A stretch of DNA of 64,000 nt from Clostridia bacterium. GTDB taxonomy: Bacteria; Bacillota; Clostridia; Acetivibrionales; JAFADI01. Under the pieces are notes generated by a model, which worked only from the letters and a program-made list of their open reading frames with translations, was not told the DNA's origin and did not search any database. Shown here piece after piece: positions 21,881 to 32,897 of the stretch. How positions within the stretch are numbered: position 1 is the stretch's first letter; every line of letters starts with the position of its first letter. Made by a program: the position numbers and the translations under genes. The stretch is taken from NCBI GenBank assembly GCA_026418695.1, contig JAOAAU010000056.1, positions 1 through 64,000 on the forward strand. Reading direction: 5' to 3'.

Positions 21881-22175
21881 TAAAAAAACCCTCGAGCCTG
21901 CACAAAATATTTTGCAGGGACGAAGGGATCCTGTACTTCTTCGCGGTACCACCCTGATTCAATGCATCCGGTTAAGGATACATTCTCAGTAGGAGCAGAG
22001 TCAAACTCATACACCTGGACTGTAACGTGGTCAACGTCATCATCTACTGTTAAGTTTCAATGATGCAGCTCCGGAACGAGTTATTCATATGCTTCATGGT
22101 TCGGTTCACACCCTCCACCGACTCTCTTGACCAATCCTACACATCTTAATTCCATCATTGCTTTCGTAAATTAGA
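21881..22175 (-). promoter_or_regulatory. T-box riboswitch leader of the ilvB-ilvN-ilvC-leuA operon
   Basis: Minus strand carries the T-box AGGGTGGTACCGCG (21942-21955), AGAGAG...GGTGGAGGGTGTGAACC Stem I elements, and the terminator CCCTTCGtCCCTGCA...TGCAGGCTCGAGGGTTTTTTT (21881-21928). Confidence 0.95.
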
Positions 22176-22310
22176 TACAATTTTAATTTATTTTATCAAC
22201 GTGAAAAGGCCCTGTCAATAAATAAATTTTCAAAAGACAGAAAAGCGTAAAAAGGACCAAGCCGGATAGTAAAAAACATGAGTATGGAGAAAATTATACA
22301 GATAGTAAAA

Positions 22311-22604
22311 TTATAAATAGATCTTATTGTTGGTACGGCCCTCTATCTTCCCTATTCCGTACCCATAACAAAAAGACTGATACATACTGGAGACAATCAA
22401 TGCACTCAAGAACTCTCTTTCATCCTTATCCAATCCCTTGTCCATAGCCTGCATGAATTCCTTTGTTTTATCCTTGGCGATCAGCTTGATGGCCTCTCTG
22501 GTTCCCTGAAGCTCCTTATCCAGCTTTTCTTTCCCCTGCTTTAGGTATTCTCTGATCGCGTTTTCAAAATTATCCGTTTCGTGAAACTTCTTAGTCGATG
22601 CCAT
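22311..22604 (-). CDS. Small soluble protein of unknown function
   Basis: ORF with ATG 22604 behind cggaggg SD; charged helical sequence. Confidence 0.6.
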   Translation of the reverse strand: MASTKKFHETDNFENAIREYLKQGKEKLDKELQGTREAIKLIAKDKTKEFMQAMDKGLDKDEREFLSALIVSSMYQSFCYGYGIGKIEGRTNNKIYL

Positions 22605-22687
22605 TCCAAAACCCTCCGAAGTAACTAATGCTATCATTATTGCCAAACGGACAGCTCGACTATACCTCCTTGGAAATTTTCCACTTA

Positions 22688-23488
22688 TTATGTTAAAAAG
22701 GTTGAAATCAACGCAACGAAAATGTTAAAAGCGGCATGTGTAAATATTGAAGCGCCAACTCCGTATTTTTTGCAAAGATAACCGAGACATAATCCAAAAG
22801 GAAATGTATCTGCGAATCGGACCCATTCGATATTCAAGTCGTTGGCATGTGCAATAGCCCATAAAAATGCAGTAAATACGATGGAGATCCAATACTTCTT
22901 CCCTTCAAGGTTGAACACTTTGGAGATAAAGCTTTGAATTCCCAGGCGAAAAACGATTTCTTCATTTAAAGCAAATTCTATTGAACTGGCAATGCCTATG
23001 GTCAGCACATAGAATTTGCTGTAGAGCACCTGTGTCTCCGGTGTTATAGCTATCTCTGCAGGAACCAGCATCTGAAGGAAAATCGAATACAGGCAATACC
23101 CTCCCAGAACTGCCAAAACGGATAAAGTCAACCCTTTTGAGCTGAATCTCTTTGGAAAGGAACCTCTAAATATTTTTCTGAGGAAAGGCACTCCCCTATG
23201 GTTTAAGCTAGCGCAGCAATAAAGGCCCGAACAAGCAAATACAACCATGTTCATAAAAAGATACGCATTTCCAATCCATGACTGGGTAAATAATATTCCG
23301 GAAAACAGCTCCAGGATAAGGACGAGTACTGCAAAAACTAACGCATACTTGATATATTGATTAGCCCTTTTGAAATGACAAAAATAAAAAATATAAATGG
23401 AGATGCTGAGAATAATAAATAGGCCTAAGTAGCAAACATAAAGCGGGTTCCCCGCCGATGAAAAAAAATGATAGATTCCTACAAACAT
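22688..23488 (-). CDS. CPBP-family intramembrane protease (CAAX protease-like)
   Basis: Multi-TM; NEEIVFRLGIQSFI (EExxxR) and HAAFNIFVAL motifs. Confidence 0.85.
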   Translation of the reverse strand: MFVGIYHFFSSAGNPLYVCYLGLFIILSISIYIFYFCHFKRANQYIKYALVFAVLVLILELFSGILFTQSWIGNAYLFMNMVVFACSGLYCCASLNHRGVPFLRKIFRGSFPKRFSSKGLTLSVLAVLGGYCLYSIFLQMLVPAEIAITPETQVLYSKFYVLTIGIASSIEFALNEEIVFRLGIQSFISKVFNLEGKKYWISIVFTAFLWAIAHANDLNIEWVRFADTFPFGLCLGYLCKKYGVGASIFTHAAFNIFVALISTFLT

Positions 23489-23635
23489 CTAAACCCCCAT
23501 GACCACACTCTCAAGACTATTCGCCGAAAAATATATCCTTTTATGCTCCAAAGTTCAAGCACCCTTCAAAATGAATCGCAATAATAAAACGGAAATATAA
23601 TATCATAATTTCTTTAGTCTTACAAATATGGTTGG

Positions 23636-25081
23636 TTATACCGTAAGCTCAATAATGAACCTGCAGCCGTTGGTATAAGATTTATCGAGTCGAATATCCC
23701 ATCCATGTTTTGCGATAATTCTTTTAGTTATGGAAAGACCCAAACCACTTCCCCCGGTTTTCGAGTTTCTTGCGGAATCCACTCTTATAAACGGTTTGAA
23801 TACATCCTCGGCAAGTTCCTTGGGGATTCCGATTCCATTGTCTTCTATGACAATTTGAATCCTGTTTTGCTTCTGTTTCAGCCTTACTGCAATTGTAGTC
23901 CCTGCATCATTGTATTTGATGGCATTGACGATGAGATTGCTAATCGCCCGGTCCAATTGTTTCGAATCAAATAATGCAAAAATACTTTCTTCGGGAATAT
24001 TCAGATCATACGAGATGCATTTCTCTTCTATCTGCGGAATGTATCCTGCAAGCAGTTCTCTCATAAACTCGCAAAGATCCATCTTCTTCAATGATAACGA
24101 GAAGTCTTCACTATCCAGCTTTGAAAACTGAAGCAAATCCTGGATCAGGTCATTCGCTCTTAACCCGTTTTCATAAATTACTTTGAGATATTTATTTTTG
24201 TCCGGCCCGGACAGATTTTCATTTTTCATCAGGTACCCTGCATAGCCTACGATGGACGCCAAAGGATTTTTCAAATCATGGGATACGCTCATAATTAGAT
24301 GTTTTCGTGCTTCTTCAGACTTTTGCCTGAGTAGAATTTCTTCCTGAATCTTCATGACCATATGATTGAATGCATCTTTCAATTGTCCGATCTCACTGAC
24401 TGATTTTAATGCTATTCTCACAGAATAATCGCCCGCTTGAATTTTTCTTACTCCCTGCAGGAGGGTTCTTAGTGGCTTTACCAGTATTCTGGAAGTAAGC
24501 TTTGAATATGCTAAAATACCAAGACCCAATATTATAATAAAAAAGGCAATTCCAGCAGCCATGGCTCGAATCCCTGCTTTCTCCTCCTCCTGAGTGATAA
24601 CCCGTACGTTCATATCACTCATGGAACCGTCATATCGAACAATTGTAATGCCTTCCTTATACTTGTTCAGCGGAACTGCGGAAAGTACGATGAATTGGTT
24701 ACCTTTTAAATATGCACTGCTGTAATAATACTCGCTCCCATCGTTGCTAAAAACAAGTTTGAAGAACTCTTCCCTGGAATAAGTATAGCCAATTTGCTTG
24801 CTTCCCCCGTAGGTTTTGACAACTTTGAAATTGCTGTCCAGCACTTCAACCCATCCGTCAATTTTTAGTACATCCTGTACCAACAGATCGTCTTCCCGTA
24901 TTACCTGGTTTGCAAACAGCCTGGGCTGCTCAATATTTTTTTGACTGTAGGAGACGATAAAAGACATAAATACAGCGGTAAGTATACTCACAAGTATAAT
25001 CAAAAAGAATAAAACCACATAGTTAAAGAACATATTATCCGACAAGCTTTTTCTTTTGAACCTTGCTAGAAAATTATACAT
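23636..25081 (-). CDS. Sensor histidine kinase (TM, HAMP, HisKA, HATPase)
   Basis: SVSHDLKNPLASIVGYAGYL H-box, DNGIGIPKELAEDVFKPF, GGSGLGLSITKRI. Confidence 0.95.
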   Translation of the reverse strand: MYNFLARFKRKSLSDNMFFNYVVLFFLIILVSILTAVFMSFIVSYSQKNIEQPRLFANQVIREDDLLVQDVLKIDGWVEVLDSNFKVVKTYGGSKQIGYTYSREEFFKLVFSNDGSEYYYSSAYLKGNQFIVLSAVPLNKYKEGITIVRYDGSMSDMNVRVITQEEEKAGIRAMAAGIAFFIIILGLGILAYSKLTSRILVKPLRTLLQGVRKIQAGDYSVRIALKSVSEIGQLKDAFNHMVMKIQEEILLRQKSEEARKHLIMSVSHDLKNPLASIVGYAGYLMKNENLSGPDKNKYLKVIYENGLRANDLIQDLLQFSKLDSEDFSLSLKKMDLCEFMRELLAGYIPQIEEKCISYDLNIPEESIFALFDSKQLDRAISNLIVNAIKYNDAGTTIAVRLKQKQNRIQIVIEDNGIGIPKELAEDVFKPFIRVDSARNSKTGGSGLGLSITKRIIAKHGWDIRLDKSYTNGCRFIIELTV

Positions 25082-25087
25082 GGGTTA

Positions 25088-25792
25088 CTATCCTTTCTCC
25101 AGCTTGTATCCTATGCCTCGGATAGTTTTCAGGAACACCGGATTTTTCGGGTCGTCTTCAATCTTGTCCCGCAGATAGCTGATATGAACCATTACCGTGT
25201 TGTCATCACTGTAGAAAGCGTCATCCCAGACCAGTTCATATAACTGTTTCTTGGTATATACCCTTCCGGCATTGGCCATCAGCAGTTCCATAATCTTATA
25301 TTCCTTCGCATTTAACGTGATTGCCTCTCCGTCTTTGAAGAGTGCGCACCCCTCCTTGTTCAGCCTTAAGCGGCCAACAACGATTTCATTTTTTATTGGA
25401 ATACTCGAATACTTTCTATATCTTCTGAGATGCGCCTGAATTCGGGCAATCAATTCCACAGGACTAAAGGGTTTTACGATGTAGTCATCGGCTCCAAGGC
25501 CGAATCCCAGAACCTTGTCCATATCATCTCCGCGAGCGGTCAAAAAAACAATGGGAACTTCACTGGCCTCTCTAATTTTTCTGGCCGTGTTGAAGCCATC
25601 CAGTTTTGGCATCATAACATCCAGAATCACCAGATCCACGCTTTTCATTTCGAACAGCCTTAAGGCTTCCATCCCATCTTCCGCCTTCAAAACTTCAAAG
25701 CCTTCCTCCATCAAGTGTAACTCGATCAGTTCCCTTATATCCTTTTCATCTTCCGCTACAAGAATTCGCATTTTGACCTCCGGATTCCCCAA
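25088..25792 (-). CDS. OmpR/PhoB-type response regulator
   Basis: ILVAEDEKDIRELI, VILDVMMPKLDG, C-terminal winged helix VWDDAFYSDDNTVMVHISYLRDKIE. Confidence 0.96.
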   Translation of the reverse strand: MGNPEVKMRILVAEDEKDIRELIELHLMEEGFEVLKAEDGMEALRLFEMKSVDLVILDVMMPKLDGFNTARKIREASEVPIVFLTARGDDMDKVLGFGLGADDYIVKPFSPVELIARIQAHLRRYRKYSSIPIKNEIVVGRLRLNKEGCALFKDGEAITLNAKEYKIMELLMANAGRVYTKKQLYELVWDDAFYSDDNTVMVHISYLRDKIEDDPKNPVFLKTIRGIGYKLEKG

Positions 25793-26005
25793 TCACATAT
25801 AAATCTACATTTTATTCTATCATTTTCCATTCACACTTCAAAGCAATGTGTTTTGATGCATTCCTTGAGGTTACAAAAGCCGTTATCAGGAATAACGGCT
25901 TTCACATCACTTTTTAGCTTCTCCGATTCTGCTTTGCAAGCAATTACTTATACACTAAAGCTATCTCTTTCTCTTGCACCGCAGAAGCAGGTAAAAAGCT
26001 TGTTT

Positions 26006-26890
26006 TTATTTCACAGAAACTCTTGTATTGGACATTTTAATGGGATTGTCCAGTGTTCCTTTAGGATAATACATCCATATAAAGATAAAGCCTAACAAGA
26101 TGAGCGCTGTGCCGATCAATCCAGCTTCCGGCCCATAGGCTCCTCCCGTGACGAGATTATCCTTGATCAGCTTCACTTTATAGACACTGGTTCCTTCACC
26201 ACCGCTGACTGCAAACCCATAAACCGGTCCTTGAAAGAAGTTCCATGCAATGTGGAAGCCGATAGGCAGCCAAATAGATTTTGTTTTCAAAAACATATAG
26301 GCAAAAAGTACACCCACCAGGAAAGTATTGATCAGCGCTACGATTCCTACATTGGGATTGCCTCCGTGCAGCAGTGAAAATAGGATGGAAGATACGATCA
26401 CCACGATCCACTTGTTTCCTGTTTGCCATAGTACCGTCATACAGTAGCCTCTTCCGAAGATCTCTTCAGCAAAACCAACAAAGATATAAAGCACCAGGCT
26501 TGTGATGATATCTCCAGTGATGTTGGGCTGTGACAGGCTGTTTTCTAAAGAATATGCTCCATAAGCCAGCAATGCGAAGAATATAACGGTTAATGACACT
26601 GTTCCCATGACAAGACCGGTCAGGAAGTCCTTGTGATACTCTTTATAGCTCGCAAGACCAATATCTTTTGCTTTCTTTTTGTCCACCACCTTTAGAACAA
26701 AAAATGTTGCACCTAAGATGCTCAGCGGCATCGTCAGACGAAAAAGAAACATTGAAAATGAATTTTTGGGCAAAACCATTCTGAACAGGATTTGAAGACC
26801 TATGACCATGATGATTCCTACAATCAAACAAAGGCTGATTTTCCATCCCGAACGAACCTGCCCGGACTTATTGATAAATATACTTTTCAC
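26006..26890 (-). CDS. CPBP-family intramembrane protease
   Basis: Multi-TM; AEEIFGRGYCM, LLHGGNPNVG, GFHIAWNFFQG. Confidence 0.88.
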   Translation of the reverse strand: MKSIFINKSGQVRSGWKISLCLIVGIIMVIGLQILFRMVLPKNSFSMFLFRLTMPLSILGATFFVLKVVDKKKAKDIGLASYKEYHKDFLTGLVMGTVSLTVIFFALLAYGAYSLENSLSQPNITGDIITSLVLYIFVGFAEEIFGRGYCMTVLWQTGNKWIVVIVSSILFSLLHGGNPNVGIVALINTFLVGVLFAYMFLKTKSIWLPIGFHIAWNFFQGPVYGFAVSGGEGTSVYKVKLIKDNLVTGGAYGPEAGLIGTALILLGFIFIWMYYPKGTLDNPIKMSNTRVSVK

Positions 26891-27002
26891 TGTAACACCT
26901 CCACTTTACTGTTTACTCCTAATTATATACTTTGCTGATTCATAATATCATCTCGATTATACGTCCTGCAATGCTGCTCATACTACAAATGATTCAGAAA
27001 AG

Positions 27003-27908
27003 TTACTGAGCTAAGCTAGAATAATTATCTGACAAAGAATACGCTTTTTCCTGTTTTCGTTTTTTCCATATTCCCCAGATACCTGCTGTGAGTCCCAGAC
27101 AGCAAACAATAAAAATAGCGCTGGTGACTGGGGAAGATACAGAGTAATGTGATATCTTGGCCATCGCTGCACTGGTTAAATTCAGGGAAAAATGTACAGT
27201 AATCGGGGCCCATAAGCTTTTTGTCCATATATACAACAAAGCAAAAAGGATTCCCAGAACAGATGCGTATACGCCCTGGAGAACATTCATATGATACAGA
27301 CCAAAGACAGCTCCCTGAAGGAGTATTGCCCACGTAACCGGAACGGACTTCCTGAATTCGTTAAATACCATTCCCCTGAATAATACTTCTTCAAATAAAG
27401 GAGCGGCTATAGAAACAACGAAAACAGTGAAAACGATATTATTTCCTGCCAGCAAGGAAGAAGTGACTTTTTCATGAGCTTCAAAAAACTTTTTCAGGGC
27501 TTCAAGTCCTTGAAGTGAAGACAAAACAATATTTAGTATAAAACTTGCAGATACGCCGACGATCGTCAAAAGGCCGATATCTCTCATACCCACTTTACTA
27601 AAGTTGCATAGTTTGATCAAGTTCTCTTTTTTCAGCTTAAAAATAAGCATAAAGATCAATGCTGCTGAAACAACTGCAATAAGCAATATTAAGTCCAGCC
27701 GCTGCATCACTTTTGCAGTAATATCCGCGGTTAACTTTGCCTGGTCCACTGCCTGGTTTTTTGAGGCAGCCGCAAACCCTTCCTTAACACCAATCACCAT
27801 TGCTACAATCATTCCGGACATTGCCTGACAAATGAATGCAACAAAAAAGTATAACGTAACCCATCCAATCGATTTAAAAAACTTTTTCATATTCTGAACC
27901 TCCCCCAT
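27003..27908 (-). CDS. CPBP-family intramembrane protease
   Basis: Multi-TM; FEEVLFRGMVFNEF, VFGLYHMNVLQG, VHFSLNLTSA. Confidence 0.88.
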   Translation of the reverse strand: MGEVQNMKKFFKSIGWVTLYFFVAFICQAMSGMIVAMVIGVKEGFAAASKNQAVDQAKLTADITAKVMQRLDLILLIAVVSAALIFMLIFKLKKENLIKLCNFSKVGMRDIGLLTIVGVSASFILNIVLSSLQGLEALKKFFEAHEKVTSSLLAGNNIVFTVFVVSIAAPLFEEVLFRGMVFNEFRKSVPVTWAILLQGAVFGLYHMNVLQGVYASVLGILFALLYIWTKSLWAPITVHFSLNLTSAAMAKISHYSVSSPVTSAIFIVCCLGLTAGIWGIWKKRKQEKAYSLSDNYSSLAQ

Positions 27909-28140
27909 AACGTCTATTTAATTTTGACTTTCTTTCGGCCGGACTCCTTCCTTTCACTTCCCGTAATTAATAGTAACGGGTATAACTTAAACTCACCTTA
28001 TTTAAACCTTAAATTTTCCTTAAACCTATCCGTCTGCTGTTTCTAGCTGCAAATACCTGAATCAAAAATAAAGTCTCGGGAGAAGCGCTCCCCCAAGACC
28101 TCACTCATTTCAATCTATTAAGCTTTGCACACTAAACTCG

Positions 28141-31100
28141 TTACTGTTTCAATGCGTTCATAATTTTTTCAAAGAGTTTTTCGTTTTCCTTGATCTTGTT
28201 TTCATTTCCAATAACAATGTAGTAGTCTTGTTTCATGATGCCGGAGACCATCTCTGCATAGTTTCTGATATCCTCAAGCTTGGTGGACAGGATTTCATTC
28301 CGTTCTTTCTGAATATCCTGCTGAGTCTTTCCCCTCAGGTAATTAAAGTCGGAAAGCTTTCCTTTTGAATCCGGACTCATCGGTGCATCCATCGTCCCAA
28401 TAGTGCTGATGATGTAATCGGTCATGGCTCTGTCATCCAGCTTCAAGTTCTTTAAAAATTCTCCGGCCTTTTTGAAAACATCGAGGGTTTCTGTCAGACG
28501 CGGATCTCTTATTGAGACAAACCCCATATTCCCTGTATCATTCAGTATTGCTGCACCGCCATAAGCCCCCCCGATGATTCGTACTTGCTTCGTCAGGTAC
28601 TCATTATCAAGGATATTTTTCAGCACCTGCATTTTCCCGCTGTATTGATGACCTAACTGCTTATAGCTGTAACCGGCTGCAACGCTTTGCACTTGTACGG
28701 GAGCCATGAAGCCCTCACTTTTAACCGAACCCGTAAATTTATAGTTCTGCTGTTTCTGTTCCGTGCTCTTCAATGTATCTACGAACGTCCCAAAGCTGTC
28801 CTTAAACAGCGGGTAATCGCTTTCATCTCCGGTAACGCTTGCAATGAGCCCGTTTTTATTAAATATCGCACCTTGAACTTCTTCAAGATTCTTCTTTATT
28901 TCAGCAAACTTGCTGTCAAAGTTTTTATCCAGATCGCAGATAAAATTATAGTATTCAATATTCCCCAGTTCGTTATATTTTCCGGCATTGCTCAGGTAGG
29001 ATGCCAGACGTCCCATTTCTACCCCCAACGGGTTGGACAGCATATAAGATTCCCGATCCTGTCTTATTTGCTTGATAATCTGCTTGATGGACGTTGAATC
29101 GTTAAATTTACTGGTGTTCAACACTTCACTGGTGATTTCCATAGCCTTCGGCAGATCCTGATAAAGGGTAAAGAAAGATACGGAAAATTGTGGAACGAAC
29201 TTATCGTAATCGTTGTAAGGAGTGTACGCACTAGGCGACAAGTACATCCCGCCCATGCTTCCGTTGATCTGTGTCGTGAGCTTGGAATGATCATATTTTT
29301 GGGTATCCATTTTCCCAAGCAGATCTGAGAGCAGGAACAGATAAGGCACCTTATCCTGGGAAACCGTGTTCGCATCAAAATAAAGATTCACATATGCAAT
29401 TTTATTGGTATAAATAGGATGGGACAGTACCTTCAGCCCTTTTTCCTGTTTTACAACCAGTGGTATTTCTTCTGCCTTGGATTCAATATCGGAGATATTC
29501 AGAGACGGAAGTTTTGCAACGGCCTCCAGTGAATCCGGCTCGGACTGCCATTTTTTAAATTCAGCAGTTTCCTTTGTCAGCTTGCTGAGTCCTTCTGTCG
29601 TCAACTTTGCCTTATAGCTGTCAAGGTACGCTTTTTCTGCTGCATCCTTCTTAGCTTGCAAGTCTTTTGCAGGTTTTAAAACCACCATGGAACTATAAGC
29701 GTTTTGAAGTATGTATTTATTGATCATGCCCTCAAGATATTTATCCGAGCTGGAGTTCCCGATTTTTGCAATCTCGGAATCAACACTTAAATACATTGTT
29801 GGGTCGGAATCATACAGCCATCCGTACATTACATAGTCATTATAGGCAAGACCACGGTAAGTATCCGATTTGCTCGCACGAATCCTTAATTCAAAAGCAT
29901 GAATCAATGATTGCAGGTATTCCTTATCGAACCCGTCCTTTACGATATTCTCCAAAGTCTGGCGTACGATCTTTTCAAACTTCTCTTTTTGAGACTCCTC
30001 TGCATTTTCAACAATGATGCTGAATACCGGCTGGCGCATGTAATCGTTGAATTGCGCATAAGCATTGGTCCCGATTCCATTGGCCAGAAGTGCCTCCCTG
30101 AGGGGTGCTCCCGGATGATTGACCAAAAGATCTCCCAAGCAGGAAAATGCCAGATCAGCTTCTTTGTTTGTTACCTGATCAATAACAAAGCTTAATGCAA
30201 GATATGTCTTTCCATTGGTTTGCGTATCCGCTGAAACTGGATATTCTGCAATCATTTCCTTTAGCCCGGTAAATGCTTTATGGCTGGGGATCGAGGAGTC
30301 TATCGCCTTTTTATCGAATTTCGACAGGTAGCTTCGGTCAATAAACTCCAGGGCCTTATTGATATCAAGATTTCCATAAAGGTAAATATAGCTGTTTGAG
30401 GGATGGTAGTACTTATTATAGGTTTCCTTTGCTTTTTCCCAGGTTAGTTTCAGCATATCTGCGGGCTCACCGCCGGAAGCCCATTTATATGTATTGTCAG
30501 GGAATAAGGATTCTTTGATTTTATTTGAAAGAATATTGCCGGGTTGGGACGTTGCTCCCTTCATCTCATTATAAACAACACCGTTATAGGTCAGGTTGGA
30601 TCCGGCGGCATCCAGCTCATAGTGCCCGCCTTCCTGCATGAAAATCCGCTGGTCCTTCAGCATATTGGGGTAGAATACGGCATCCAGGTAGATCCCCATG
30701 ATATTGAAAAAGTCTTTTTCATTCCTGCTCGCAACAGGGAACGTCGTCCTGTCATAGTAGGTAGCGGCATTGGCATAGGTGTTCAAGGACCGCTTACCAA
30801 GATCAAAGAATGGGGATTTTGTAGGATAATTCAGTGATCCGTCCAAGACGGAGTGTTCTATAATATGATTCACGCCGGTGTTGTCTGACGGCGGCGTTCT
30901 GAAGGTAATGGAAAACACCTTGTTGTCATCGTCATTTTTCATGTATAACAACCTTGCACCGGTTTTAACATGTTCATAAATCAGCACTGTGGATTTCAGC
31001 TCAGCGATACCTTTCTCCGACTTCAGCTCAAATCCGGAATAAATCTTTCCAACAGTCATGACATCTGCTGCAAGCACCTGTGCCGGAATGGACAGAAGCA

Positions 31101-31164
31101 CAATGCTGATAATCAGAAGCAGGCTAAATAGTCCTTTTAAATTTAGGTTTTTTTGTTTTACCAC
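28141..31164 (-). CDS. Exported M16C (presequence protease/insulinase-like) metallopeptidase
   Basis: Signal peptide; NHIIEHSVLDGS carries the inverted zinc motif HxxEH; M16C-like architecture. Confidence 0.92.
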   Translation of the reverse strand: MVKQKNLNLKGLFSLLLIISIVLLSIPAQVLAADVMTVGKIYSGFELKSEKGIAELKSTVLIYEHVKTGARLLYMKNDDDNKVFSITFRTPPSDNTGVNHIIEHSVLDGSLNYPTKSPFFDLGKRSLNTYANAATYYDRTTFPVASRNEKDFFNIMGIYLDAVFYPNMLKDQRIFMQEGGHYELDAAGSNLTYNGVVYNEMKGATSQPGNILSNKIKESLFPDNTYKWASGGEPADMLKLTWEKAKETYNKYYHPSNSYIYLYGNLDINKALEFIDRSYLSKFDKKAIDSSIPSHKAFTGLKEMIAEYPVSADTQTNGKTYLALSFVIDQVTNKEADLAFSCLGDLLVNHPGAPLREALLANGIGTNAYAQFNDYMRQPVFSIIVENAEESQKEKFEKIVRQTLENIVKDGFDKEYLQSLIHAFELRIRASKSDTYRGLAYNDYVMYGWLYDSDPTMYLSVDSEIAKIGNSSSDKYLEGMINKYILQNAYSSMVVLKPAKDLQAKKDAAEKAYLDSYKAKLTTEGLSKLTKETAEFKKWQSEPDSLEAVAKLPSLNISDIESKAEEIPLVVKQEKGLKVLSHPIYTNKIAYVNLYFDANTVSQDKVPYLFLLSDLLGKMDTQKYDHSKLTTQINGSMGGMYLSPSAYTPYNDYDKFVPQFSVSFFTLYQDLPKAMEITSEVLNTSKFNDSTSIKQIIKQIRQDRESYMLSNPLGVEMGRLASYLSNAGKYNELGNIEYYNFICDLDKNFDSKFAEIKKNLEEVQGAIFNKNGLIASVTGDESDYPLFKDSFGTFVDTLKSTEQKQQNYKFTGSVKSEGFMAPVQVQSVAAGYSYKQLGHQYSGKMQVLKNILDNEYLTKQVRIIGGAYGGAAILNDTGNMGFVSIRDPRLTETLDVFKKAGEFLKNLKLDDRAMTDYIISTIGTMDAPMSPDSKGKLSDFNYLRGKTQQDIQKERNEILSTKLEDIRNYAEMVSGIMKQDYYIVIGNENKIKENEKLFEKIMNALKQ

Positions 31165-31544
31165 GTCTTTGCCTCCTTGAATTCATAAACTTTTGATTTA
31201 TATATTGGGCGCGCTATGTATTAACCTAGATCGCCCCAAAATCCTTGATTTATATGGAATTAATTCCTTTCCGGCAGAAACGGCCTGGCACGATTGATAC
31301 AGTTGTATGAAAGCATCCCTCAGTTGAAGATCTTAATAACAACTATACAATTTTAACCAATTTTTGTTTTAATTTCTACATGTATTTTATTTCTCACGCG
31401 TCTGCCATTTATCAGAAGTGTCAAAATATTCTCAGAATCATTCACTTGAGCCCCTATGAACTTTCAAATCCCATGGTACGGTACTCTTTTTAAATACACC
31501 TTAACGGAATCTTAAATTTATCATAAATATCTATACAAATAAAA

Positions 31545-31573
31545 AAAGAAATCAGGTTCTCCCGATTTCTTTT
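31545..31573 (-). terminator. Intrinsic terminator of htrA
   Basis: AAAAGAAATCggg/cctGATTTCTTTT stem with T-tract on the minus strand. Confidence 0.75.
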
Positions 31574-31594
31574 CCTTATAGAATTTGATTTGTC

Positions 31595-32785
31595 TTACCG
31601 GGTGATCAACCCATCCTTCTCTTTTGCGGCCAGCTTAATTGACAACAACTCCGCCTTGCCTCCTGAAACGTGCGTAACATTGATGGCGTCTCCAGGCTTT
31701 TTAGTATACATATATTCCCTCAAGTCCATCATGGTGTTCATGTCTTTCCCGTCTACCTGGGTAATGACACACCCTACTTTTATTCCTGCCTTGGCAGCCG
31801 GCCCGTTGTCGTCTACATTGACCACATAAATACCTTTATCAATCTTGAGGTTCCCATCCAGGTAAGGAATTGCTTCTTTGTCGTAAGCAAAGACACCCAA
31901 ATACGGCTCAACAAAATCTCCGTTATTGCTATACTGCTTAATGATTGGAATAGCTACATTGATGGGCACTGCAAACCCAATTGCTTCTGCGCTTGCAACC
32001 TTGATGGTATTGATTCCGACCACCTGTCCCCTTGAATTCAGAAGCGGGCCCCCGCTGTTCCCAGGGTTAATGCTGGCATCCGTCTGAATTAAGTCCTCCA
32101 TATAGTTGGAACCTTGTTCCGTATCGATTTTAATCGTTCTGTTCAAAGCGCTGACGATTCCCGAGGTTACAGTTCTCTGAAATTGCAGCCCTAATGGATT
32201 CCCAATGGCGATGGCCGGTTCCCCGACCTGAAGGGTTTTGGCATCTCCGATTGGAATCGTCGCAAGACCGGTCAGGTTGACTTTCACAATGGCAAGGTCA
32301 AGCACCGGGTCCGCCCATACGGTTACACCGTCTACATTCCGTCCGTCCATCAGTGATACGACAATTCTTTTATTCCTTCCTCCGGCCACATGGTTATTGG
32401 TAATAATATATCCGTTTTGAGTCACGATGACACCAGACCCTACTCCCCACTTTTGGGCAGTGTCCTTGTCGAATATGGATTTGCCGTCTACCTTTAGTAC
32501 GGATATGCCCACAACTCCGGGGGATGCAGATTTTGCAACTGCTGCAGATATAGAGTTGTTTCCTGGTGCATCCATTGCAAGCTGCTGCGGAAGCGGTGCT
32601 TGAGGTGAAACATTGGTACCGTCCCTCTGGGGAGTATTTTGCTGAGGGTTATTCCTGCCTATGTAACCCGACATCAATGCGAATAAAAGCACCCCGACAC
32701 CTAGTGATGTTATAATTGAAGTAAAAAACGTTCTCCAAAAAGTACCCTTGCTTTTTTCTTCAAACATTTTATCATCCTTTGTCAA
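31595..32785 (-). CDS. htrA: HtrA/DegP-like serine protease with TM anchor and PDZ domain
   Basis: Catalytic contexts NNHVAGG, LDLAIVKV, GNSGGPLLNSRGQVVGIN; C-terminal PDZ. Confidence 0.95.
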   Translation of the reverse strand: MTKDDKMFEEKSKGTFWRTFFTSIITSLGVGVLLFALMSGYIGRNNPQQNTPQRDGTNVSPQAPLPQQLAMDAPGNNSISAAVAKSASPGVVGISVLKVDGKSIFDKDTAQKWGVGSGVIVTQNGYIITNNHVAGGRNKRIVVSLMDGRNVDGVTVWADPVLDLAIVKVNLTGLATIPIGDAKTLQVGEPAIAIGNPLGLQFQRTVTSGIVSALNRTIKIDTEQGSNYMEDLIQTDASINPGNSGGPLLNSRGQVVGINTIKVASAEAIGFAVPINVAIPIIKQYSNNGDFVEPYLGVFAYDKEAIPYLDGNLKIDKGIYVVNVDDNGPAAKAGIKVGCVITQVDGKDMNTMMDLREYMYTKKPGDAINVTHVSGGKAELLSIKLAAKEKDGLITR

Positions 32786-32858
32786 TAAATTTTAATTCTA
32801 TTATTTCTTTGTGCCGTACAAAGCATGCAAAGGATTCATATTTTGTTTTCAAATGCAA

Positions 32859-32897
32859 GAAGGGACCATTCTTCAAGGTATAGAGAACAGTCCCTTC
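32859..32897. repeat. Imperfect inverted repeat with GGGAC..TTCT / AGAA..GTCCC arms
   Basis: GAAGGGACcaTTCT...AGAAcaGTCCCTTC; resembles the repeat at 59515-59566. Confidence 0.6.
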
